From assembly GCF_900116565.1 (NCBI RefSeq), contig NZ_FPCJ01000001.1:372001-436000 (forward strand): a DNA stretch of 64,000 bases, written 5' to 3'. Shown here piece by piece: positions 43,606 through 52,522 of this stretch; the first letter of the stretch is position 1; each line of letters starts with the position of its first letter. Below the pieces are notes generated by a model that saw only the letters and a list, made by a program, of their open reading frames with translations, was not told the origin of the DNA and ran no database searches. Source of the DNA: Thermoflavifilum thermophilum. GTDB lineage: Bacteria > Bacteroidota > Bacteroidia > Chitinophagales > Chitinophagaceae. Both the position numbers and the translations under genes were made by a program.

Positions 43606-46600
43606 TCAAAGGCCTGCTTGAATGGTAAAGCCAAAGTTTCGAACAAAAGGAAGTCCGCCATATTCAAACGCGTTGCCGGCATTGCTGTTATACATTCCTT
43701 CCGGGTTAATATGAGCAGGCAATTTGTTGATCAGATATCCCAGATTGCGACCCACCAGCATCACCCGGAGGCTATTCAGCTTGAGTTTATTGGTTATGTA
43801 GGAAGGAAGTTGATAACCAATGGATATTTCGCGCAAAGCCAGCCAATCGTTTTTAGCGAGGCCGGTGGTACGAATACCGGCAGCCCAGCTGCCCAGGCTA
43901 TAGTAATAATACAACGCACTGATTGGCTGAATCCATCCTTTATCTACCACCTCCTGATAGCTCATGCCGGTAACATCATGTTGATTGCCTTGCGGATCGG
44001 TAACTTTACTACCCTGTTGGAAGACACCATCGGGGATAATTCCATCGTAGTAAATACCTGTTACATTTCCAGCAGCATCAAAAGTTTTTCTTTCTAAACC
44101 TCCATGTGCTTTGTCCCTTCCAAAGAGTGTGGTCTTCCAGTTACCAAAAGCATATCCGTAATCATACGTAGCAGAAACAATATTTCCACCCACACGTCCA
44201 TCCAGCGCAATGTGTAGGTTGAAGTTTTTATACGTGAAATCATTCATAAATCCATAATAAAACTTGGGTTGTGATGTACCAATTTTCACATAACCCTGTC
44301 CCTGATAATCGTTTGTTCTTCTGAAGCGTGCGGCCGGATTTCCTAAATAATCGTTTGTGGGATACAATACCTTTTTGCCATTATTCGGATCTGCAACAGG
44401 ATTTCCTTTATCATCGAGAGCCTGATATTTGGCATAATCATATTTGGTATAAATTGTACCATACTCCTGTCCGGGAATAGCTACAGACTCCACATCCACA
44501 CCCTGCCCATATTCAAGTACATACAAATTGACACCTGGAGCAAGAGAAATGATTTTGTTCTCATTGTGGGTATAATTCACACTCAAGCTCCAGGAGAAGT
44601 TTCTGGTTTCAACAGGTCTTGCGGTGATCAACAATTCCACTCCTGCATTCTGAATGTTGCCGGCATTGATAGTACGATTGGATACACCGGTTTCCTGAGC
44701 CACCTGAAGTGACAGCACCTGATTTCTTGTATTGTCTTTGTAATAACTCACATCAAAACCCAGTCTGTTCTGCAGGAATTGCATATTCAGACCTACTTCA
44801 ACAGCGGTCATGATTTCGGGTTTGATATTCAGGTTGCCCAGGTTATTGCCGTTAAATTCGTAGATGGGAATATTATTTCCTTGATAATCCTGATAGTTTT
44901 GTGAAAAATGATAAGTAAGTCCGGTTGAACTAAAGTAAGGATCAATATCTCGCCCCACCTGGGCATACGATGCTCTTAGCTTCCCGAACGTGATATATTG
45001 CGGCAAATGGAAGGTTTGTGAAAAAATCCATGATCCGCTGACAGACGGGTACAGATAACTGTTATTGCCATGCCCGTCGGGATAGGTTAATGCAGACGAC
45101 CAATCGTTGCGCGCTGTTAGATCAATATACAATTGTGATTTCCAGCCCAGGGTTAGGAAAGCATAAGCAGAATTTAATTTATAGTTGGAATAAGCTTCAG
45201 AAGATTGAGGTCTGTTTACCGAATTGGAAAGGGTAAATTTACCCGGGATAATCAAACCTCCATCTGTTCTGGAATCGAGTGCCTGCGATTTATCGCTATA
45301 AGTTTCTGTACCCAAAATCAGATCAGCATCCCAGTCTTTGAAAGCCCGGTGCAATTCAGCCTGTGCTACCAGGCGATAATTATCATGTGTGCCCTTGCTG
45401 ATTTCATAATATCCGCCCGAGAAATTGGCATCCTGTCCGAGTTGTTTATTGGTATAAGTAGTATAGAAGTTATTCGCGTATCCATTCAGATGAAAGTCGA
45501 GCCAGGGAGTGGCATGCACAGTCATTTCCAGTGATGAACGAAGATTATCTTCTTTCTGTTCTGCATTGTTTTTGTACAGATTAAACCAATATCCTGTCAG
45601 GCCGTAATAATTATCATCCACTTTATTTCTGCCACCATTGACAGAATCTATGAAATGGGTTTTGTAATAATTGATATCATAGGTGCGGGGAACAGCATAT
45701 GACAACATAAACAGAAGATTATCATTTCCGCCATCACGTGCAGGATTCAATGCATCACTTCGCACGAAGTTCACATTGGCATTGATATCTACAATTTTAC
45801 CTAACTTCTGGGTTGCATTCAAATTGATATTGTTGCGTGTGAATGTATTTCCGTAAGCAATGCCTTGATTATGCTGATTGGAAAAAGACAACCGAAAAGT
45901 AGTTTGCTCGTTTCCACCATCAATGGCAACATTGGTATTCACGAATCGGCCAGTCTGATAAGCATCTTTAGGGTTATTCGGTGAAAACTTCTGGAGATGG
46001 CCATCCATATCTTCTACGGTTTGTCCGTTCATTTTCGGACCGAAACTCCAGTAACCCCAGCTGGGATCGATTTGCGGGCGGTTGGTGTTGGGATCTGTGA
46101 CAAATGAATCCAATCCGAAAGTCCATCCTCCACCAAATTCATTCTGATAATCCGGGAACTTAAATACCTGGCTCCATTGTTCGGTATGCGAAACAGTTAC
46201 GCCAATCTTTTTATCTGATCTGCCCTTTTTGGTAGTAATGAGAATAACGCCATGGGTAGCTCTCGATCCCCATTGGGCTGAAGCGGCCGCTCCTTTCAAG
46301 ATGCTGATGGATGCAATATCATCGGGATTAATGTCTTTCAACTGATTACCAAAATCCTGTGAACTTCCCCATTGGCCTGCGCCGGTAGGTTGATCATCCA
46401 CAATTACCCCATCCACCACGACCAAGGGCTGGTTATTGGGATCCAATGAAGTATTGCCGCGGATAATGATGCGGTTGCTAGATGTGGGCCCGCCTGTTCC
46501 GGTATTGATGAATACACCTGCCACCTTCCCCTGCAGAGCCGTTGTTGGATCTACCACATTAGCCCGCCGCACATCTTCTCCTGAGACCTGGGTCACTGCA

Positions 46601-46968
46601 TAACCCAGCTTCTTTTCTTCCCTTTTCACACCCAAACCGGTTACTACTACCTCATTCAAGCCTCTTGCAGTAGTTGATAAAACCACGCGAATATTTCGGG
46701 TATTATCCTGCACGGGCAACTTCTGCTGCTGATATCCCAAACTGGTAATCAGGAGCGTATCGCCTGGTTTTACGTTCAGAATAAAGTTTCCGTTTTCATC
46801 GGTAGTAGTGCCGCGGTTGGTTCCTGAAATGCGCACACTGGCATACGGTACAGGGTTATTGTTTTCACCGATTACAACCCCGCTTACCTGTTGCTGCGCA
46901 AAGGTTGCAAGGTGTAAGCCAGCGATGCATACCATCAAGAGTAAACATGCTTTTGTTTGCATAATCAT
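43606..46968 (-). CDS. SusC/RagA-family TonB-linked outer-membrane transporter
   Basis: A 1120-residue TonB-dependent transporter. It has a signal peptide (about 1-24), an N-terminal carboxypeptidase-regulatory-like domain (about 27-110, VSGVVIGENNNPVPYASVRI), and a plug domain with LNEVVVTGLGVKREEKKLGY and the RagA-type ILKGAAASAQWGSRATHGVI. A large beta-barrel extends to the terminal aromatic strand NFGFTIQAGL. It imports oligosaccharides or peptides with its SusD partner. ATG 46962 is an alternative start two codons later. The gene follows the ROK regulator by 49 bases and precedes susD. Confidence 0.96.
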   Translation of the reverse strand: MIMQTKACLLLMVCIAGLHLATFAQQQVSGVVIGENNNPVPYASVRISGTNRGTTTDENGNFILNVKPGDTLLITSLGYQQQKLPVQDNTRNIRVVLSTTARGLNEVVVTGLGVKREEKKLGYAVTQVSGEDVRRANVVDPTTALQGKVAGVFINTGTGGPTSSNRIIIRGNTSLDPNNQPLVVVDGVIVDDQPTGAGQWGSSQDFGNQLKDINPDDIASISILKGAAASAQWGSRATHGVILITTKKGRSDKKIGVTVSHTEQWSQVFKFPDYQNEFGGGWTFGLDSFVTDPNTNRPQIDPSWGYWSFGPKMNGQTVEDMDGHLQKFSPNNPKDAYQTGRFVNTNVAIDGGNEQTTFRLSFSNQHNQGIAYGNTFTRNNINLNATQKLGKIVDINANVNFVRSDALNPARDGGNDNLLFMLSYAVPRTYDINYYKTHFIDSVNGGRNKVDDNYYGLTGYWFNLYKNNAEQKEDNLRSSLEMTVHATPWLDFHLNGYANNFYTTYTNKQLGQDANFSGGYYEISKGTHDNYRLVAQAELHRAFKDWDADLILGTETYSDKSQALDSRTDGGLIIPGKFTLSNSVNRPQSSEAYSNYKLNSAYAFLTLGWKSQLYIDLTARNDWSSALTYPDGHGNNSYLYPSVSGSWIFSQTFHLPQYITFGKLRASYAQVGRDIDPYFSSTGLTYHFSQNYQDYQGNNIPIYEFNGNNLGNLNIKPEIMTAVEVGLNMQFLQNRLGFDVSYYKDNTRNQVLSLQVAQETGVSNRTINAGNIQNAGVELLITARPVETRNFSWSLSVNYTHNENKIISLAPGVNLYVLEYGQGVDVESVAIPGQEYGTIYTKYDYAKYQALDDKGNPVADPNNGKKVLYPTNDYLGNPAARFRRTNDYQGQGYVKIGTSQPKFYYGFMNDFTYKNFNLHIALDGRVGGNIVSATYDYGYAFGNWKTTLFGRDKAHGGLERKTFDAAGNVTGIYYDGIIPDGVFQQGSKVTDPQGNQHDVTGMSYQEVVDKGWIQPISALYYYYSLGSWAAGIRTTGLAKNDWLALREISIGYQLPSYITNKLKLNSLRVMLVGRNLGYLINKLPAHINPEGMYNSNAGNAFEYGGLPFVRNFGFTIQAGL

Positions 46969-47017
46969 CCTTTTAAAATGGTGAAAAATGGATATAAACT
47001 TTTACATAAATTTTAGA

Positions 47018-48220
47018 TCAGTTCCATTCAAACAGATTTTCCATCACCAGGTTAGCCGCGCCAATCAATGAGGCTTCAAAACCTAACTTTGAAACAGCTA
47101 TCTCTGTGTTTTCCAGCAATCGGGGAATACAATATTTATTCAGTGCATGTTGAACAGGTGCCAGCAAAATTTTACCTGCCTTGGCTCCCCGACCGCTGAG
47201 AACTATCAATTCCGGATTCATGATATGAATGAGAATGGCTATGCCCTTGCCCAACTTATAGCCGACGTCCGACAATAATTCTATCGCATATTCATCTCCG
47301 TTGTTTGCGGCTTCCAGCACAGCATCAACGGCGTGCATATTGGCCTTGAACAACGTGGAAAGCTGAGAAACTTTTCCCTGCCGGATTTCTTCTTTGGCTT
47401 TTTCAGCCAGCAGCAGCAAAGAAGTCTCTGTTTCGAGACAACCCCGTTTGCCACATTCACACAATATTTTGTTTTCCGATATAGGTATATGGCTGAATTC
47501 ACCCGCATACCCCGTGTGTCCGCGAAACAAGGTACCGTTTACAATCATACCAAGCCCCGTTCCCCAGCCAATATTGATTACCATAACGTGCTTGCGGTTT
47601 TTGGCCATCCCAAAGCGCAATTCGGCAAGGGCAATCAGACTGGAATCGTTATCAATCAGCACTGGCAACTGCAGTTGCTTTTGCAGATATGCCCTTAAGC
47701 TTTCGCCATTGGGTGTGGGTAGAAACGTATAATTCACCCCTTTTTGAATATGCACGAATCCGGGCATGCCAATACCTACACCCAGAATTTTGGAAACATT
47801 CACACTTGAAGCATGCAGATGCTTATGAATAGCCTGGACGAGGATATCAGTGGCCTGTTCATTGTCGTGCAGGGGCAAAGCAAGGGTTTCGAGCTGCGTG
47901 ATGGGCCGGTGTAGCCAGTCCAATACCTGAATCCTTGTAAACAACTGATCCATGGCCACGGCCACAATATATTGTGCTTCCGGAACCAGGCTGTACAGCA
48001 AAGGTTTTCTTCCGCCTGTCGACGGGGCATAACCTGTACTGCAAACCCAGCCGCGCTTCATCAACTGATTCAGGGCATGCATGACCATGGGTACACTTTT
48101 TTCGATGCGTTCACTTAAGGCTGAACATGATAATTCCCGGTCGGTATATAAATATTGTATCACTTGCTTTTCTATTCCGCTGCGCACTCGATGGGTTTCT
48201 TTTGAAAAAGCTGTTTCCAC
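47018..48220 (-). CDS. ROK-family transcriptional regulator (NagC/XylR type)
   Basis: A 400-residue regulator with a winged helix-turn-helix (about 16-60, CSALSERIEKSVPMVMHALN) followed by a ROK sugar-kinase-like domain. The zinc motif CECGKRGCLE, the sugar-binding GYAGEFSHI and the IDNDS loop are intact, so it may bind or phosphorylate a sugar. Placed directly upstream of susC and susD on the same strand, it likely controls them in response to a sugar such as an aminosugar or xyloside (inference). The start is a GTG at 48220; no in-frame ATG is suitable. A/T-rich inverted repeats just upstream may be its operators. Confidence 0.9.
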   Translation of the reverse strand: METAFSKETHRVRSGIEKQVIQYLYTDRELSCSALSERIEKSVPMVMHALNQLMKRGWVCSTGYAPSTGGRKPLLYSLVPEAQYIVAVAMDQLFTRIQVLDWLHRPITQLETLALPLHDNEQATDILVQAIHKHLHASSVNVSKILGVGIGMPGFVHIQKGVNYTFLPTPNGESLRAYLQKQLQLPVLIDNDSSLIALAELRFGMAKNRKHVMVINIGWGTGLGMIVNGTLFRGHTGYAGEFSHIPISENKILCECGKRGCLETETSLLLLAEKAKEEIRQGKVSQLSTLFKANMHAVDAVLEAANNGDEYAIELLSDVGYKLGKGIAILIHIMNPELIVLSGRGAKAGKILLAPVQHALNKYCIPRLLENTEIAVSKLGFEASLIGAANLVMENLFEWN

Positions 48221-48279
48221 TTTATTAAAGATTATAAAGATTTGTTCTTATTAAAATTTTTTTGACGTAAACTTAATAA
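48220..48279. promoter_or_regulatory. A/T-rich inverted repeats, possible ROK operators
   Basis: CTTTATTAAAG at 48220-48230 is an exact odd palindrome overlapping the ROK start codon, and TTATTAA (48248-48254) pairs with TTAATAA (48273-48279). They lie in the very A/T-rich gap between the divergent ROK and agmatinase genes, which fits NagC-type autoregulation. A/T-rich DNA makes chance palindromes common. Confidence 0.3.
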
Positions 48280-48397
48280 AATATTTTAAAAACAAGAAAA
48301 AAATTCTAAAATTTTTTATTTATGTCCCAGAAGCCAAGTTTCTCATCAATTCATGCAGGCTCCCTAATTTTATCCATTGAAACTTCCGTATCGGCTT

Positions 48398-49444
48398 ATG
48401 ACAGATGCAACTGCTCCATCCCAAGCGTCATTTAGCAAGGACAATATTTTTGGACTTCCTTTCGACGAACAATCAGCCCAGCTGATTATTTTGCCTGTAC
48501 CCTGGGAAGTCACGCTGCCACATCATCCGGGTACAGCGCGCAGCCCTGAACACATCCTGAAAGCCAGCAAGCGTGTGCACGTAAACCTGATTGATGAATA
48601 TGAAGGCTGGAAACGTGGCATTGCCATGCAGGCCATAGATAAACATTTGCTGATGCGCAGCGATTACCTTCGCAAGGAGGCTGAGCTCTACCTCAATTTC
48701 CTCATGGACGGCGGCAACCTGGCAGAAAACAGCTTTATGCAAAAAACCCTGCAGGATGTAAACAAAGGATGTGAAGAAATGAATACCTGGGTTTATGACC
48801 AAACCCAAAGCCTTCTGCAAAAAGGCAAAAACGTGGTGTTGCTGGGCGGTGACCACAGCACAGCCTGGGGATACATCAAGGCTTTGAGCGAACAACAGGG
48901 ACCGTTCGGTATTTTGCAGATAGATGCCCATTGTGACCTGCGGGAAACCTACGTGGGCTTTACGCATTCACACGGCAGTGTGATGCGGAAGGTGCTTGAC
49001 CATGTGCCCAATGTGACACGGCTGGTTCAGGTGGGCGCGCGTGATTTTATTGAAGAGGAATGGCTGTTTCTATGCGAACAACCGCGGCGTATCACCACTT
49101 TCTTTAACAAACAGCTGATGGAGATGCAATACCGGGGTCAAACCTGGGAAAGCATTTGCGAACAGATCATTGCGCCGTTGCCTGAAAAAGTGTATCTCAG
49201 CTTCGATATTGACGGACTCGACCCCAGTGTCTGTCCACACACAGCACGGCCCGTGCCGGGCGGCCTTCAGGCTGAACAGGTATTTTTCCTCCTGAAAAAA
49301 CTTATCCAATCGGGACGACAGTTGATTGGTTTCGACCTGACTGAAATCGGCTACGGACAGGAAGAATGGGATGCGCGTGCCGGTGCCCATATTTTGTTCC
49401 GATTATGTAATTTACTTCTTTCCAATCTCTACCCATCCACCTGA
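48398..49444 (+). CDS. Agmatinase/arginase-family ureohydrolase
   Basis: A 348-residue manganese enzyme. The metal-binding motifs are complete: GGDHSTAWG, DAHCDLRETY and SFDIDGLDPS. ARPVPGGLQ is present as well, which occurs in agmatinases. The family hydrolyses a guanidino group and releases urea. Arginine decarboxylase in the same window makes agmatine the likeliest substrate (then putrescine), but arginase or formiminoglutamase activity is not excluded. ATG 48398 follows a -7-like TAATTTTA (48365-48372), and the TTG at 48377 is discarded. The next gene begins five bases after the stop. Confidence 0.88.
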   Translation: MTDATAPSQASFSKDNIFGLPFDEQSAQLIILPVPWEVTLPHHPGTARSPEHILKASKRVHVNLIDEYEGWKRGIAMQAIDKHLLMRSDYLRKEAELYLNFLMDGGNLAENSFMQKTLQDVNKGCEEMNTWVYDQTQSLLQKGKNVVLLGGDHSTAWGYIKALSEQQGPFGILQIDAHCDLRETYVGFTHSHGSVMRKVLDHVPNVTRLVQVGARDFIEEEWLFLCEQPRRITTFFNKQLMEMQYRGQTWESICEQIIAPLPEKVYLSFDIDGLDPSVCPHTARPVPGGLQAEQVFFLLKKLIQSGRQLIGFDLTEIGYGQEEWDARAGAHILFRLCNLLLSNLYPST

Positions 49445-49449
49445 TCGTT

Positions 49450-50091
49450 ATGCTACGATTGCGTATCCATCCTCCCTGGCTGCCACGGCTAATCAACCGC
49501 ATCCTCATGCATCATTTGATCTGGGGATGTTATTTTTTCTTTGATGTGCTGGCTTTTTTGCTATTCAAACCCCTGCATCTTTCGGGTTGGATAATACTTG
49601 CCTTACCATTGATGATGCTGCATTTTTACACAGCGGGTCGTATTTACAACCAATGGAGAAACAAACAGTTGTTTCCTTTTGCCAGGTACCGATTCACGAG
49701 TATTTTGTCAGCATTTGCATTGATTGTTTTATTTTTTGTATGGAAATTTTACACGCCTTATGCGTTGATAGGCTGGATTCATTTGTTTTCAGCCATCATT
49801 GCAATAGCAAACGGCTGGCTGGAATGGAAGGCGCTTCATCAGGATGAATTGATATTTACCGATGAAACAATCCAAATTCCCGATCAATGGAAATCAATCA
49901 AGATCCCATGGGAAAAAATTGCATCCGCCGTTGTAAAAGATGATGTCCTGACCCTGCAGCTGACGGATGAGAGGTGGTGGCAATGGGAAATCGGGCCTGG
50001 CCAGGATGCGGCTATAGCAGAACTGATGCAGGTGTTGCGTGCTCATCTCCCTAAAACTCCAGATAACCATACTTCCTTTTCAAAATCCTAA
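49450..50091 (+). CDS. Unidentified four-helix membrane protein with a PH-like tail
   Basis: A 213-residue protein with hydrophobic segments at about 20-40, 45-62, 82-100 and 105-122. A hydrophilic C-terminal part (about 130-205) follows, with strand-rich phrases such as DELIFTDETIQIP and WKSIKIPWEKIASAVVKDDVLTL, like bacterial pleckstrin-homology-type membrane proteins. I do not recognise a named family. It is tightly coupled to the agmatinase gene (five-base gap), which is the only hint about its role. The frame is convincing because of the spacing and the membrane pattern. Confidence 0.8.
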   Translation: MLRLRIHPPWLPRLINRILMHHLIWGCYFFFDVLAFLLFKPLHLSGWIILALPLMMLHFYTAGRIYNQWRNKQLFPFARYRFTSILSAFALIVLFFVWKFYTPYALIGWIHLFSAIIAIANGWLEWKALHQDELIFTDETIQIPDQWKSIKIPWEKIASAVVKDDVLTLQLTDERWWQWEIGPGQDAAIAELMQVLRAHLPKTPDNHTSFSKS

Positions 50092-50162
50092 ATCCAAATC
50101 ATTAAAAATGATGATGCTTTCCGAACTTTGTGTGAACGGATTTCCGGGAGGAAAAGACAGCC

Positions 50163-51461
50163 ATGCTACACCACAGTCCTTACTTGCTATATGCTGACGA
50201 ACAAGGAAATGTTTTTGAAGATACCAGTCTTTATGCGGTAGGGCGCAGTGGCTGGGAAGCCTTGCCTGTTCCGCATGATGAATGGATTGAACTGCCTGAT
50301 GGAGGAAGTTTATACCATCTTCCGGGCAGGCGCGCCATAGGCATAGACGTGCACACCGGTGAAATGCGATTATGCATGAAAGGATGGGCTGTAGCTGCTT
50401 TTCTGCCTCCTGCCCATACAGGGTTTTACCTGGCTGCTTATGAAACTGAACCTCAGGCGCCCCTCCTGCCGCTATTTTGCTATACAGCTGTTGGGTGGTG
50501 GAAAAATAAATTTTATGTACCCGCCGTGCGTATCGAACAGGATATTCGCCAGGAGTGCCGTGGTTTTGATCACCGCAAGGTAAAAGCCGGCGTACGCGAG
50601 AAATTGAAGATGTACCCCCATAACCGGCTGGTGAAGCATCTGGCCGAAAACTGTGCGCTTACTTATTTCTGTCCGGCCGCCCGCAATTATTTTCTCGGGC
50701 GCTGGGAATGCCCGATACCCGTGTCGCCGGCCTGCAATGCCAATTGTATCGGTTGTATTTCCTTTCAACCCGAAGAAGTATCTATTCCCTCCACACAAGA
50801 CCGCCTTACCTTTAAACCCACACCCGAAGAAATTGCAGAGTACACCGTAGCGCACCTGAAAGAAGCGCCCTATCCCATTGTCAGCTTCGGACAGGGCTGT
50901 GAGGGCGAACCTTTGCTGATGTGGCGTACCATTCGCGATGCCATCCGGCTCATCCGAAACCAAACCGACCGGGGCTGCATCAACCTGAATACCAACGGCA
51001 GCAAGCCTGAAGCCGTGAAAGCCCTCTGCGAGGCCGGCCTGGATAGCATTCGGATAAGCATGAACTCAGCGCGTAAGGATATTTATCATGCCTACTATCG
51101 GCCACGGAACTATTCATTCGAGGATGTGGTCAAAAGCCTGATTACCGTGAAAGAAGCCGGTGGCTGGGCTTCCATCAACTATTTTGTTTTCCCGGGCATG
51201 ACCGATCAGCCCGAAGAATTTGAAGCCCTGTGTAAGCTCATTGAAACAACGAAATTGGATATGATTCAATGGCGCAATTTTAATATAGATCCAGACTGGT
51301 ATCTGAAAGAAATTGGTGTCAATGACACCACATCGGCTATGGGCATGAAAAAGCTTCTCAAAAAAGTACATGCTCATTTTCCCGATTTAAAATTTGGATA
51401 TTACAATCCACCAATGGAACGCATCAAAGGAAATTTTGAGACAGATTTTGCTCATGCATGA
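50163..51461 (+). CDS. Radical SAM protein with an uncharacterised N-terminal domain
   Basis: A 432-residue protein. The cluster motif CNANCIGC (C191, C195, C198) is a C-x3-C-x2-C radical SAM site, followed by SFGQGCEGEPLL (the glycine-rich SAM-binding GGE-type region) and LNTNGSKPEAVKAL. The first 180 residues form a beta-rich domain with no family I know. Four more cysteines (C132, C164, C170, C183) precede the motif and could bind a second metal. The product and substrate are unknown. It stands alone, 71 bases after the membrane-protein gene, with the TonB-like gene 137 bases downstream. Confidence 0.85.
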   Translation: MLHHSPYLLYADEQGNVFEDTSLYAVGRSGWEALPVPHDEWIELPDGGSLYHLPGRRAIGIDVHTGEMRLCMKGWAVAAFLPPAHTGFYLAAYETEPQAPLLPLFCYTAVGWWKNKFYVPAVRIEQDIRQECRGFDHRKVKAGVREKLKMYPHNRLVKHLAENCALTYFCPAARNYFLGRWECPIPVSPACNANCIGCISFQPEEVSIPSTQDRLTFKPTPEEIAEYTVAHLKEAPYPIVSFGQGCEGEPLLMWRTIRDAIRLIRNQTDRGCINLNTNGSKPEAVKALCEAGLDSIRISMNSARKDIYHAYYRPRNYSFEDVVKSLITVKEAGGWASINYFVFPGMTDQPEEFEALCKLIETTKLDMIQWRNFNIDPDWYLKEIGVNDTTSAMGMKKLLKKVHAHFPDLKFGYYNPPMERIKGNFETDFAHA

Positions 51462-51549
51462 TCATTCAACTGTGGCTTTGTCTTTTTGTTTGTATCAGTT
51501 TTAAAATGCATTTCTTTACCCAAACTGATATTCTTAAAAAATCCCGGAT

Positions 51550-51582
51550 TTTGCAGTAAATCAGCTGAAATACATAAATTTG
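51550..51582 (+). promoter_or_regulatory. Promoter of the TonB-like gene
   Basis: TTTG (51550-51553), a 21-base spacer and TAAATTTG (51575-51582) make a complete Bacteroidota promoter 16 bases before the ATG at 51599. Confidence 0.8.
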
Positions 51583-51598
51583 AAAAGATCAAAACTGG

Positions 51599-52471
51599 AT
51601 GGTGGATCATTTTGAAAAACATAAAAATCTAAAAGCATTCATTGGCACCATACTCATACACGCAGCGGTATTGCTGTGTTGTGTTTTGATTGGTTTTTCT
51701 GTTCCCGCACCGCTTCCCAACCAGGATTTGGGGATGGAAGTAAACCTTGGTAACAGCCAGGAAGGCATGGGCGATGAACAACCTTTGCATCCCAATCCTC
51801 CGCAGGTTAGTGCCTCACCGGCAGCCCAGACGTCTTCTGCGCCGGCGGCAAAAGCTGCAGGTACAGCTCCCCATGACCTGCTTACCAGCGATGAGGAGTC
51901 AGCACCAGCCATTCCCCACACCCAAACAACCAGGCAATCAACTTTTCATCCTGATCTGAATGAGAAATCCGCCCGTCACCAAGCCAAACCTCAACAAACG
52001 CCTGTAGTTGCCCATCAAGCTCCTCCCCGCCCCAAAGCTGTTTACAGCGGTGGTACTACACACAATACATCAAGCGGTAACCAGTCTGATGTAGCCAACG
52101 CAGCGACCAACGAAGGACTCACCGGCAACCCCGGCGATGAGGGCGCCATCAACGGCAATCCCAATGCCAGCAACCATAGCGGACTGGTATCTGGCCTGGG
52201 AGGAAGTGGCATCAGCTATAACCTGCGCGGACGCAGCATTACCCAATATCCATCGCGCGAAGCCCAATTCAATGAGCCCGGAAAAGTACGGATGCAAATA
52301 GCCGTGGATCAGCAAGGCAACATTACCAGCTATCGCATTTTGAGTGCCGACAATACAACTCTCGCCCAGCTGGCCGAACGCAAAATCAAACAAATCCGTT
52401 TCAATCCCGATCCGAATGCCCCGGTAACCCAATTCGGAGAAATCACATTTGTATTCAAACTTCAGCAATAA
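51599..52471 (+). CDS. TonB-like energy transducer
   Basis: A 290-residue protein with one N-terminal membrane helix (about 14-35). A long Pro/Ala/Gln-rich periplasmic spacer (about 55-195) follows. The C-terminal TonB domain (about 205-290) includes RSITQYPSREAQF, GKVRMQIAVDQQGNITSY and the closing FGEITFVFKLQ. It should carry energy from ExbB/ExbD to outer-membrane receptors such as the SusC here; no exbBD is nearby. The spacer has an early low-complexity SSAPAAKAAG-type stretch. The start ATG is followed by GTG as codon 2; ATG is preferred for promoter spacing. Confidence 0.87.
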   Translation: MVDHFEKHKNLKAFIGTILIHAAVLLCCVLIGFSVPAPLPNQDLGMEVNLGNSQEGMGDEQPLHPNPPQVSASPAAQTSSAPAAKAAGTAPHDLLTSDEESAPAIPHTQTTRQSTFHPDLNEKSARHQAKPQQTPVVAHQAPPRPKAVYSGGTTHNTSSGNQSDVANAATNEGLTGNPGDEGAINGNPNASNHSGLVSGLGGSGISYNLRGRSITQYPSREAQFNEPGKVRMQIAVDQQGNITSYRILSADNTTLAQLAERKIKQIRFNPDPNAPVTQFGEITFVFKLQQ

Positions 52472-52490
52472 CTAAACATCTCCCCCTTCC

Positions 52491-52498
52491 TAACTTTG
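52491..52498 (+). promoter_or_regulatory. -7 promoter element of folC
   Basis: TAACTTTG is a full TAnnTTTG match 24 bases before the ATG at 52523. It includes the TTG that opens the longer frame. No clear -33 element was seen. Confidence 0.5.
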
Positions 52499-52522
52499 CA
52501 TCTGATCCCAAACCATCCCGCG

